DNA from: Zygnema cylindricum
Lineage: Eukaryota; Streptophyta; Zygnematophyceae; Zygnematales; Zygnemataceae
Direction: 5' to 3'
DNA length: 13,988 nt
Assembly: GCA_037447655.1 (NCBI GenBank)
Contig: JBBHKE010002662.1
Coordinates: 1 to 13,988, forward strand
Part shown: positions 1 through 8,669 of the stretch, one piece after another
Layout of the letters: each line of letters opens with the position of its first letter
Numbering within the stretch: the stretch's first letter is position 1
Translations under genes and position numbers: made by a program
The notes under the pieces: generated by a model
Seen by the model: the letters and a program-made list of their open reading frames with translations, nothing else
Databases searched by the model: none
What the model was told of the DNA's origin: nothing

Positions 1-290
1 TCTAAACTTTTCGAGCAATCGACGAGAGCGAAATTTCAAATACATCGTACAGTAGGGGATGCATATCGCATCGAACGCCTACCCGATTGATCGACATCCG
101 CTGCATATCGCATAAAACCAGATGTAATTCTAGAACGCAATTTTCAAGTTTTACCGCTACGGTTTGCAAATGCCAATGCGCTGGGACACCACCGATGCGA
201 TGTGCCGGAAATTTGCAATGTCCCGATGTGATTCCGAAGTCGCGATTGACTGGATCGCTCCCAAAAGAATTCACACAATGAGGCCTGTTC
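1..290. other. Left edge, no gene recognised
   Basis: No open frame here resembles a known protein; the short frames on both strands have no domain-like composition. The only clear structure is a 12 bp direct repeat (TGCATATCGCAT at 60-71 and 102-113, spaced 42 bp). The stretch is moderately GC-rich compared with the AT-rich DNA further right and may be ordinary intergenic DNA or part of an old element entering from the left. Confidence 0.5.
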
Positions 291-976
291 TCCATTAGGC
301 GGTCCCAGTAAACATGCGGAGACGTCTATTTCTAGTGTTTACTGGCACAGCGTTCCATTATGTCGTGCCAGTAAACATCGTTTCTCAATTATGATTGGCG
401 CCACGTAGGCTAGTTTTCAGATTCTTAAAATCTAAAAATATTCTTCAAACTGAAAATGTAACATAATATTTGTACGAGGGGAGTTAATTAATGATTCGTA
501 CGAAAATTGTGCGACCAAATTTAAATTTTGAAATTGAAAATCAAAATTTCTAAACGGAATGGCAAAAAGGCGCCGCAAACTTTGAAGGTCAGCGGATGTC
601 AAAAGGAGCGTGCGAGGATATTTCGGTCGACCTGCATACACCGTGGCGGAAGGCACATGGCATGTACGACGTGTTCGTTTCTCATCGCCTTTTCGTGGTG
701 GATTTTGTTTTTAAGTTTCACATGTACCAATGGTACAAGACCAGTGTGAAGAAACTCTCCTCACCGAGGAGAGTCTCTTCACACTGGACGATGTGCGCGA
801 TTGCTTCGCGAATCTAAAAAAGTGAAACATCCAACGATTGATACTTACGCCTATAATATTGGAGCCATCCAGTTAACATGTTTCGTCATGTTTCGTCTGA
901 CAAAAAAAACAAATGGTACGAATTTGTACGAAATCGTACGGCATCCAGTAAACAACTCCACTTTTCCTCTAATAGA
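291..976 (+). repeat. Dispersed repeat unit, copy A of a tandem pair
   Basis: This non-coding unit is repeated immediately downstream at 998-1702. Matching landmarks run in the same order: TTAGGCGGT at 295 and 1002, GCCACGTAG at 400 and 1138, TCTAAAAATATTCTTCAAAC at 431 and 1169, AAACGGAATGGC at 552 and 1280, GTACCAATGGTAC at 724 and 1453, GCGCGATT at 795 and 1492, ACGCCTA at 847 and 1544. The offset drifts from 738 to 697 through indels, so the copies are old. Copy A holds several direct and inverted copies of CCAGTAAAC near its left end. Its short open frames are not shared with copy B and are probably chance. No transposase is encoded and the repeat class is unknown. Confidence 0.85.
741..787. 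repeat. 47-base near-perfect hairpin inside copy A
   Basis: Bases 741-762 are the reverse complement of 766-787 apart from one mismatch, leaving a 3-base loop (ACC at 763-765). The left arm begins CCAGTGTGAAGAAACTC. Copy B has only a rough counterpart of the left arm (about 1469-1490) and then jumps directly to the shared GCGCGATT block, so the right arm was gained in A or lost in B. A local inverted duplication by template switching is the simplest reading. Confidence 0.9.
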
Positions 977-997
977 AGTTCACCCTCAGGGTAACGT

Positions 998-1702
998 TCC
1001 TTTAGGCGGTCTCAGTAAATGTACGGAGATGTCTCCTGACAGCAACAGCGTGTACGGAGATGTCTACTGACAGCGTTTACTGGAAGTCCGCTCAATTATG
1101 TCGGGCAAGTGAAAAACCTTTCGCAATTATGATTGATGCCACGTAGTTAGTGTTCACATTTTGAAAATCTAAAAATATTCTTCAAACGGAAAATCTGAAC
1201 GATAACATCAGCACCAGACTACTAGGGGAGGCAATTAATGATTCGTAGGATTAATTTTGAAATGGAAATCAAAATTTCGAAACGGAATGGCAAAAAGACG
1301 TCGCAAACTTTGAAGGTCGGTGGATGTCAGACGGAGCGCGCGATGATACTTTCGGTTGACTTGTATCCAGCGTGGCAGGCGGCACATGGCCTGTACGACG
1401 TGTAAGCCTATGATCGCTTGTTCAAACTGGAAATTTTTGTGCATTTTCACGTGTACCAATGGTACACGACTAGTAAGAAACAACTCTCCTAGCGCGATTC
1501 CTTCACGGATCTCAAAAAGTAAAATATCCAACGGTCAGGAATTACGCCTAAATTATTGGAGCATCCCGACAGCTTTCCAATAACGATGTTTCGTCTGACA
1601 AAAAAAGAATTGTGGTACGTCACTCTATGGCGCTGTACAAAAACGTACGGCGTCCAGTAACGAACCCCACTTTTCGTCTAACCCCACTTTTCGTCTAATG
1701 GA
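998..1702 (+). repeat. Dispersed repeat unit, copy B of a tandem pair
   Basis: This is the second diverged copy of the unit at 291-976. It retains the internal palindrome around GTACCAATGGTAC, here extended to a perfect 19 bp palindrome at 1450-1468. Its right end reads CTAATGGA (1695-1702), the inverse of TCCATTAG at 291-298, so the A+B pair is bounded by an 8 bp inverted repeat. That hints at a composite element mobilised as one unit, although no flanking duplication is visible. A 17 bp exact tandem duplication sits at the right end. Confidence 0.8.
1664..1697 (+). repeat. 17 bp exact tandem duplication
   Basis: ACCCCACTTTTCGTCTA occurs at 1664-1680 and again at 1681-1697 without a spacer. 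Copy A has a single related CCACTTTTCCTCTAA, so the duplication arose in copy B after the two units separated. Confidence 0.9.
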
Positions 1703-1716
1703 ATGTTACCGTGAGC

Positions 1717-2189
1717 CAGAGGTCGCAATCGGGTACCCGAATCCGTACCCAACCGTACCCAACCGTTACCTGACCTCCCGCCTCAGATCCGTAACGGATT
1801 CGGGTGCCAAATTTTGGGGTCTGGTCGGATGCGGGAAGTCATTCACAACAAAAAAAATTAAATCGGGTGCGGTCGGGTAAACAAAAAACGAAAAAAGGAA
1901 GGTTTTGTACTATCTATACTATCCAACATTATTGTACTTTCTACTCTTGGTATCGTGGGAAGGTATGAGGGAATGTACCATTAATTGTGTACATATTAGG
2001 GTACGGGCTGGTACGGCTAGTCGCAAGAAATCGAGTTTCGGTTGACATTTTTTTTCGTAAACGCGTGTCGAGTACCAGGTAACGACTGAGGAGAGTGACA
2101 TAACTCGGTCGGGTATCGGGTGCTCAAATTAAAAAAAAAACAAAATTGTCGATTTCGGGTATCTAAAATTTTGATTTTTGCAACCTGAG
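1717..2189 (+). mobile_element. hAT-like MITE, copy 1 (non-autonomous DNA transposon)
   Basis: A 473 bp non-coding element homologous along its whole length, in reverse complement, to 8197-8661. The left end is CAGAGGTCGCAA and the right end reads CTCAGGTTGCAA in reverse complement (9 of 12 identical). Subterminal DNA is rich in GGTACCC, CCGTACCC and CGGGT motifs, a common feature of plant hAT elements. The proposed 8 bp target-site duplication is CCGTGAGC (1709-1716) and CCGCAAAT (2190-2197): four bases are identical and the other four differ by transitions, so it is suggestive only. No transposase is present; mobilisation would need an autonomous hAT elsewhere. The hAT assignment rests on the C-A-G-type ends and the 8 bp duplication size. 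Confidence 0.7.
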
Positions 2190-2225
2190 CCGCAAATAAT
2201 ATTCACATAAGCGGAAGCATAATAG

Positions 2226-4833
2226 CCCTCCCTCTCCCTCTCCCTCTCCCTCTCTTCTTTCGTCTCATCGTCCTCTCCGTCTCCCCCTCCCCTTTCCCCT
2301 TCCCCTCCCACGCCCTTTCCTTCTCCCTCTCCCTCTCCCTCCCTCCCTCTCCATCTCCCTCCCTCCCTCTCCCTCACTCCCTCTCTCTCCCTCTCTCCCT
2401 CCCTCCCTCTCCCTCTCCCTCCCTCCCTCTCCCTCACTCCCTCTCTCTCCCTCTCTCCCTCTCTCCCCCTCTTTCCCCCCCTCCCCCTCCCCCTCCCCCC
2501 CCTCTCCCTCTCTCCCTCCTTCCCTCCCTCCCTCCCCCCTCTCTCCCTCCCTCCCTCCCCCCTCTCCCCCTCTCCCCCTCTCACCCTCTCCCCCTCTCCC
2601 CTTCGCCCCCTCGCCCCCTCTCCCCCTCTCCCCCTCTCCCCCTCCCTCTCCACCTCTCCCCCTCTCCCCCTCTCTCCCTCTCCCCTCTCTCCCCCTCCCC
2701 CTCCCCTCCCCCTCCCCCCCTCTCCCTCTCTCCCTCCTTCCCTCCTTCCCTCCCTCCCTCCCTCCCCCCTCTCTCCCTCTCTCCCTCCCCCCTCTCTCCC
2801 TCTCCCCCTCTCCCCCTCTCCCCTTCGCCCCCTCGCCCCCTCGCCCCCTCTCCCCCTCTCCCCCTCCCTCTCCCCCCTCTCCCCCTCTCCCCCTCTCCCC
2901 CTCTCCCACTCTCCCCCCTCCCCCCCCCCTCCCTCCCTCCCCCCTCCCCCCCTCCCCCCCTTCCCCCCTCTCCCCCTCCCCCCCCTTCCCCCCTCTCCCC
3001 CTCCCCCCCTTCCCCCCTCTCCCCCTCTCCCCCTGGCCCTTGCCCCCTGGCCCTCTCTCCCCTTGGCCCCCTCTCCCCTCTCCCCTATCCCCTCTACCCC
3101 TCTCCCCTCTCCCCACTCCCCTCTCCCCCTCTCCCTCTCTCTCTCTCCCCCTCTCTCTCTCCCCCTCTCTCTCCCCCTCTCTCTCTCCCCCTTCTCTCCC
3201 CCTCTCCCCCTCGCCCCCTCTCCCCTCTCCCCTCTCCCCTCTACCTCTCTCCCCCTCTCCCCTCTCCCCCTCTCCCCCTCTCCCCCTCCTCCTCCCCCCC
3301 TTCCCCCCTCTCCTCTCTCCCCCTAGCCCCCTCGCCCCCTCGCCCCCTCGCCCCTTCTCCCCCTCGCCCCCTCTCCCCCTCTCCCCCTCTCTCTCCCCCT
3401 CTCTCTCCCCCTCTCTCTCTCCCCCTCTCTCCCCCCCTCTCTCTCCCCCTCTCTCTCCCCCTCTCTCCCCCTCTCTCTCCACCTCTCTCTCCCCCTCTCC
3501 CCCTCTCCCCCTCTCCCCCCCTCGCCCCCCTCGCCCCCTCGCCCCCTCGTCCCCCCTCCCCCCTCCCCCTCGCCCTCGCTCTCCCCCTCTCCCCCTCTCC
3601 CCCCCTCCCTCCCTCCCTCCCTCCCTCCCTCCCCCCCTCTCTCTCTATCCCTCCTTCCCTCCCTCCCTCCCTCCCCCCTCTCTCCCTCCCTCCCTCTCCC
3701 CCTCTCTCCTTCTCCCCCTCTCCCCCTCTCCCCCTCCCCCTCTCTCCCTCCCCCTCCCTTCCTCTCTCCCTCTTTCCCTCTCTCCCTCTCCCTCCCTCCC
3801 CCCTCTCCCTCTCCCCCTCTCCCCCTCCCCCCCTCTCCCCCTCTCCCCCTCTCCCCCTCTCCCCCTCTCCCCCTCTCCCCCTCTCTCCCTCCCCCTCCCT
3901 CCCTCTCTCCCTCTCCCCCTCCCCCCCTCTCCCCCTCTCCCCCCCTCCCTCCCTCCCTCCCCCCTCTCTCCCTCCCCCCCTCTTTCTCTCTCTCTCCTTC
4001 CCTCCCTCCCTCCCTCCCTCCCCCCTCTCTCCCTCCCTCCCTCCCCCCTCTCCCCCTCTCCCCCTCTCTCCCTCCCCCTCCCTCCCTCCCTCCCTCCCTC
4101 TCTCCCTCTCCCCCCTCCCCCTCTCCCCCCCCTCCCTTTCTCCCCCTCCCCTTCTCCCTCTCTCCCCCTTCCCCTCTCTCCCCCTCCCCCTCCCCCCCTC
4201 CCCTCCGATCCCTCTCTCCCTCTCCCTCTGTGGCTTTCATTTGTTTCTTAAATAGAGTGGGAGAAGGGAGGAACAAGTACCTCCTTCCCTCCCTGCTTTC
4301 GTCCCTCCTTCGCTCTTTCCCTCCCACTTGTTTGCCTCTTTCCCTCCCTCCTTCCCACACACTTTTCTCCCCCCCTCCCTTCCTTTCTCTCTCCTTCCTT
4401 CCCACTCGCCCTCATTCCTACTCTTTCCGCTCCCTCCCTCCTTTCTTTCGTCCCTGCCTTCCTCTCTCTCTCCCTTCCTCAGTCTCTCTTTTCCCCCCTC
4501 CCTCCCTCACTCCCTTCCTCTCTGACTCCCTTCCTCGGTCTTTTTCGTCCTCCCTCCCTCCCTCACTCCTTTCCTCCCTTCCTCCCTCCCATCTCCCTCC
4601 GTCCCTTCCTCTTTCCCACACCCTCTTTCTCCCTCTCTCCCTCCTCTTCCTCTCTCCCTCCTCCCTTCTCTGCCTCCCTCCTCCCTTCCCTCCTTACTTT
4701 CCCTCCTCTCATCCCTCCGCGCCCCTCCCTCTTCCCCCCTCCCCTTCGCTCCCTCCTTCCCCCTCCCTACCTACCTCCCTCCCTCTCTCCTACCGCCCCC
4801 CCCCGCTCCTTCCCCCTCCTTATTGCTCCTCTT
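2226..4833. repeat. 2.6 kb polypyrimidine/polypurine low-complexity tract
   Basis: The + strand is almost entirely C and T; A and G are rare. From 2226 to about 4229 it is built from CTCTCCC, CTCTCCCC and CCCTCCCT blocks; from about 4280 to 4833 it is a looser CCTTCCCTCC pattern. Part is arranged in a longer repeat: the CTTCGCCCCC block at 2601 recurs near 2823 and the TCCCTCCTT block at 2513 recurs near 2731, offsets of 222 and 218. A 60 bp repeat also occurs around 2370-2470. Long open frames on both strands here (Arg-Gly-Glu or Pro-Ser-Leu polymers) are by-products of composition. Such tracts can form triplex (H-DNA) and are prone to slippage and mis-assembly. Confidence 0.95.
4259..4293. 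repeat. Strand-switch hairpin within the pyrimidine tract
   Basis: A short purine run on the + strand (4259-4273) faces the resuming pyrimidine run (4280-4293). The arms pair approximately (GGGAGAAGGGAGG against CCTCCTTCCCTCCC) with an 8-base loop. It lies in the only sizeable break of the tract (4230-4279) and separates the regular left block from the looser right block. Confidence 0.5.
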
Positions 4834-5731
4834 GCATACAGTTGAGCTTTGGGTCAACAAAGGAGTTAAGGATTTTAATTTTCGAGGTATGGGATAGTTC
4901 TTAATGAAGAATGTCAAGAGTGGAGTAGTCTTACACAAATTCAACACAACATAGACATGTTCACAAATTAAAGCACAATTCTCACTCTACAGTTCAGCTT
5001 TATGCAGTCTGGTTCATGAACCGCTTACACAGTCTGATACCTCAGACCAAAATTCAAGTTTCAGACACTGAAGCAGAATCGAAACGGGAGTCCCATATGG
5101 CAGACCATCATTTTGATGATTTCTACATCTTGAAATACAAGACAAAAACCATAATGAAAGATATGCCAAGAAAAGCCAATGGACTTGCCAAAAGTGGAAA
5201 CAAGGACTAAGGACAAAATTTATGAAATGCACAACATCGACAGTGACTATGTTGATAATCCATCAGTTTCAACTCAGTATCCTTTCAAGTACAGTGGCCT
5301 TATTTTTACGATGTGGTGATTGTGTCATGAATGAGACAGCTGTTACTTTGGCGAATCATGGGCTTGCATATGGCAGTGACAGTTGTCACAGGACTCTAAT
5401 TGTCCAGCAATGGTAACAGGAGAGAAAAGACAAATGAGATAGTACCAGGATCCAGGTTGAGGCTCAGCACTTGGAATAAGAAGTTCGTCACTGAGAAATC
5501 AACTGTACTTCCTTGACACGGAAAGCAAAGTGAGACAAATTCAAGTGTAATCTGCCCCAGATTCAATTCTCCTTCCTGGCTCATTTTCATCAGACGGGTG
5601 ATGTGTTTACGCATCAGTGGCTGGCATTGTAGCAAATAGTTAAATTAATGAAACTTGTCGAGGTTAAACAAAATCAACTGTCAGTCTCAAAAGCAAAAAT
5701 TGTGTCTTTTCAAAATGTACTAGTGGTAAGA
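4834..5731. other. 3' flank and probable 3' UTR of the minus-strand gene
   Basis: Unique-looking, AT-moderate sequence without a convincing coding frame; the longest open frames are under 80 codons and resemble nothing known. By position it should contain the 3' UTR and polyadenylation region of the gene that stops at 5732, but no AATAAA is seen on the minus strand. Two short perfect palindromes occur: GGTTCATGAACC (5011-5022) and GTGACAGTTGTCAC (5376-5389). Confidence 0.4.
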
Positions 5732-7352
5732 TTATTTGAAATCTGAAAGGGTGAGCTTGCCTGTAAAGCCACCCGCGTCCCCAGTTTTTCCTTTCTCTAT
5801 AAGAGCTTTCAGGTTCAAGACCCCTGAAGGCGGGGCAGGCTCTTGTGCAACATCGTTTTCACTACTAGCCGCTGGTGTTTCAGAAACAGTGGCTGGGGTT
5901 TCCTCTACCGTCTCTACAGCACTAACAACAGTTTCCTGAACCTTCTCTACAGGACTTTCAATGAAATATTCTACATTCTCTTTTGCCTCTGCAATGGACT
6001 CCTTAACTTCTTCAACAGCACTCACTGTAGGAGCTTCTTCTACATCTTCTACTATGCTAGCTGTCACATCCTCTACCTTCTGAGGAGCTTCCTCCACCTT
6101 TTCAAGAGTCTCCTCAACCTTCTGAGGAGCTTCCTCCACCTTTTCAAGAGTCTCCTCCACCTTCTGAGGAGCTTCCTCCACCTTTTCAAGAGTCTCCTCC
6201 ACCTTCTGAGGAGCTTCCTCCACCTTCTCAAGTGCAGCTTCCACCTTCTGAGGAGCTTCCTCCACCTTCTGTTTAGCTTCCTCCACCACTGCTGAAGGTT
6301 TGGCAACTGCCGCTTCAACGGCCGCCTCAACGCTGCCGCCCACTTCTGCAACCTCTTTGCTTGCAGACTCCTTCAACTTGTTCAGCTTCTCTAACGCCTT
6401 CAATCGGCCCTCGCTTCTGCTAGAAGCTTCAGCTGCAGATTGAGAGGCAGCCAATGAGAGTGCCAACGTAGAAATGCTCAATAGCATACCTCTACGGGAA
6501 GCTGAAAAAGGTTCATCTACTGCCATCTCTGTGGACATTGTAGATTTATCATCCTGCAAAGCTCAGCCAAATGTGCACTGTCAATAACTTTGCCATTTCT
6601 CTGATACTTTTCACACAACTTGACATTCGTATTCGACCAGACTGAGTTATCATAACAACAAACTATTTGGAGAGGACTTGGCTCGTCCAGGCAGAGTTGT
6701 AGAGTTATGGAAAATGGCTTCCTCCACGATGCAAGATATTGAAAAGGATATAAGTGAGAGTAGTGCGCGAAATGATAAAAAACCATTCTTTTACTTATAA
6801 AACCTGCAAGTGACACGAAAAACAAGCTTCAAAGCTTTCAAGGCCCAAGCGAGCACACATATCGACCAACCTTTCGTCCTTCATAATAAAAGGAACGGTA
6901 AAACTTTTAAGACTGTATTCGAGTCCATGTCCACTGCTTCGAATCTATATACATAAACATAATGACAGGGAGTCTACTTGTATCTCGCATTTCTGCTAGC
7001 TCAATCATCAAAGCGTGAATTTGAGAAGAAAAAAAATAGCTATACCTGCATCTATCTAACTATTCAGATAAGCAGTCAATAGCACAGAAAAATATTACAG
7101 AAACTCGTAGTACTGGCGTGCAGAAGTGGCCTAACAAACACTAGAATAGCACAAAAACGACATTGTGCTGAACAGCACTACGCTTACCAAGTTCGTGTTT
7201 GTCGAACTCCTGACTGACATGGATACTGTTGACGCATTTCTTGGTGATTCGCCAGTGGTGAGCTTCACTCTCTGAAGTAGACCTGTCAACGTGGCGTTCG
7301 AGGAGCTAGACGATAAACTTACGCCAGCCATGGCGGCTATGTGGAGCGCCAT
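5732..7352 (-). CDS. Two-exon gene: plastid protein with Tat-type thylakoid signal and heptad repeats
   Basis: Join 7352-7188 and 6553-5732 on the minus strand. Exon 1 gives 55 codons, ending TTG before a GTAAGC donor. The intron is 7187-6554, with acceptor TTTGCAG before GAT. Both junctions are phase 0, giving 328 residues. Residues 1 to about 60 are rich in Ser, Thr and Ala and poor in acidic residues, as in chloroplast transit peptides. SASRRGMLLSIS, a hydrophobic stretch (about 78-92) and AEA (96-98) resemble a twin-arginine lumen-targeting signal with its cleavage site. The mature part (about 230 residues) is charged and helical. VEEAPQK/VEETLEK repeats at about 152-221 place Val every seven residues; an acidic Val/Glu/Pro region and a tail ending KLTLSDFK follow. 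Targeting is inference, and I cannot name the family. It could instead be a LEA-like or coiled-coil protein anchored in the thylakoid membrane. The gene model is convincing. Confidence 0.8.
6076..6287 (-). repeat. Five 42 bp in-frame tandem repeats in exon 2
   Basis: The TTCTGAGGAGCTTCCTCCACC motif (first 20 bases) starts at 6078, 6120, 6162, 6204 and 6246, an exact 42 bp period. On the minus strand each unit encodes 14 residues, VEEAPQKVEETLEK in the core copies. The outer copies diverge (AALEK at the protein's N-terminal side, EDVTAS at the C-terminal side). Near-identical core copies imply recent expansion or homogenisation, so repeat number may vary between individuals. Confidence 0.95.
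6554..7187 (-). other. Intron of the plastid-targeted gene
   Basis: A 634 bp phase-0 intron, starting GTAAGC and ending TTTGCAG on the minus strand. It is AT-rich with several stops in every frame. It separates the transit-peptide exon from the lumen-signal and mature-protein exon. Splice sites were chosen because together they give one continuous frame with a coherent bipartite targeting peptide; cDNA has not been seen. Confidence 0.7.
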
Positions 7353-7386
7353 GGCTGACTTGCAATCAGCCGACTGATAGGAAGTA

Positions 7387-7415
7387 GATATATTTTTGTT
7401 TACCTCCCTTATCCA
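7387..7415 (-). promoter_or_regulatory. Putative core promoter: TATA-like box and GATAAG (I-box)
   Basis: On the minus strand AAAAATATATC (7397-7387) lies about 35-45 bases before the ATG at 7352, and GATAAG (7414-7409) lies just upstream of it. GATAAG is the I-box core seen in many light-regulated plant promoters, which would suit a plastid protein. The TATA-like box implies a very short 5' UTR, so the real start may lie further upstream. Motif match only. Confidence 0.3.
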
Positions 7416-8188
7416 GTGACTGATCTACGGGAGACTGGGAAAGGAACAGACAACGAGTGTGAAAGTACAATGCAATTGAATCACCCGTACGCTGTAGCCT
7501 AGACGTACGGCTCACGTAGGGTGACGCAAGCTGAACGCTTAACAGTACAGCTCAAGTCGTACAAAGAAGCAATGGTGGGTTTCCGCTTGCTTTAATTTGG
7601 TAATATATTCGTTTCTGCCCGGAATATTTATTATGGTGTTATGCGGTGGAAGTGAGCGTTGGTGACCTGATCACATCTTTCATGGAAGACTATGTGTCGC
7701 GCCATCCAATCGGAAGATAGAAATTGTTTAAAATGTTTATCTGGTTCAAATTTCTGACTTCTGACACGAGTAGAGGGCACTGATGGATACCACCGTGTAT
7801 TTACTGCTAAAGTAATCACGCACAGAATCCAGACGCCCAAAAAACGTACATATATCAAACTAAGAATTAGTAGTGATAATAAGTGGCCAGGGAATATCAG
7901 GAATTACCTTTCGAGTTGGAGTACTGAATCTGATATTCCTGTCGAACGGCTAACTGTCGTAAATCACAAATGTTTTGGACAATTAGGTCAGTATTCGACA
8001 CATTGGAGCGGACTTTTGCGATCACCACGCTGCTCAGCAACCAATCGGGTTAATGCTCCTAACGGACTCGCTCGCTAACCTTATCCGAAAAGTCAATATG
8101 ACAACATCTCCGTCCCCAACTAAAAGGTGGGCGAGCCTTTGACGCGCACAGTATCGGAATGATAATATCGGCCGTCAATATTATTTGG
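7416..8188. other. Intergenic region, no gene recognised
   Basis: No coding frame over 75 codons and no RNA gene recognised. The part next to the gene may hold upstream promoter sequence (several CGTACG and ACGTA-type cores around 7490-7520). A 10 bp perfect inverted repeat, GGAATATCAG (7891-7900) and CTGATATTCC (7930-7939), encloses a 29-base spacer. Confidence 0.4.
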
Positions 8189-8196
8189 GTACAGAG

Positions 8197-8661
8197 CAGA
8201 GGTCGCAAAAGTCAAAATTTTAGATAACCGAAACCGACCGTTTTTTTTTCTTCAAATCTGAGTACCCGACGCCCCACCGGGTTATGTCACGCTCCAAAAT
8301 TGTTAACCGTTAACCGAAACGCGTTTACGAAAAAAAAAGTTAACCGAAACTCGATTTCTCGCGACTACCCTTACCCACCCGTACCCGAAGAAGTACAAAA
8401 TTTAAAAGAAAAAAAATAATCATGATGTCACGTACTTCCACAATACCAAGAGTACAAATTACAATAATGTTGGATTGTACGGACAGAACAACATTTTCAT
8501 TTTTTTTTTCGTTTTTTGCTTATCTGACCGTAATCGATTTTTTTTTTTTTGTGAATCAACCGCCCGAATCCGCCCGATCAGCCAAATTTGGCAACCGAAT
8601 CCGTTCCGGATCCGACGTGGGCGGTCGGTTAACGGTCGGTCATGATTTCGGTTGACCTTTG
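8197..8661 (-). mobile_element. hAT-like MITE, copy 2, inverted relative to copy 1
   Basis: A 465 bp non-coding element. Its + strand matches the reverse complement of 1717-2189 in order: GTCAAAATTTTAGATA near the left end, GTTATGTCAC, CGCGTTTACG, CCGAAACTCGATTTC, GATACCAAGAGTA-like sequence, ACAATAATGTTGGAT, and CCGAATCCGTT near the right end. Terminal inverted repeats are CAGAGGTCGCAA at the left and CAAAGGTCAACC at the right (reverse complement). An 8 bp target-site duplication flanks it: GTACAGAG (8189-8196) and GTGTAGAG (8662-8669), 6 of 8 identical with both differences transitions. This size and the C-A-initial termini fit the hAT superfamily. Small frames inside it are not transposase. 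Confidence 0.8.
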
Positions 8662-8669
8662 GTGTAGAG

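Noticed and set aside
2129-4904. Very long open frames on both strands (over 350 codons) through the pyrimidine tract
   Set aside because: They encode only Arg/Gly/Glu or Pro/Ser/Leu polymers, overlap on both strands and in several frames, and follow directly from a C/T-only sequence in which stop codons cannot easily arise.
6076-6287. CRISPR-like array (regularly spaced repeats)
   Set aside because: The 42 bp units are contiguous, without unique spacers, and code in frame for a 14-residue protein repeat in a eukaryotic gene.
5843-6351. Open frames antisense to, and in another frame of, the repeat exon
   Set aside because: They are created by the 42 bp coding repeats, which stay open in several frames; the chosen frame alone joins to a transit-peptide exon and ends naturally.
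6517-6825. 102-codon minus-strand frame overlapping the start of exon 2
   Set aside because: It lies mostly within the predicted intron in a different frame, with no domain-like composition.
7736-7760. Possible tRNA T-arm (GGTTCAAAT)
   Set aside because: No matching acceptor, D or anticodon stems could be assembled around it.
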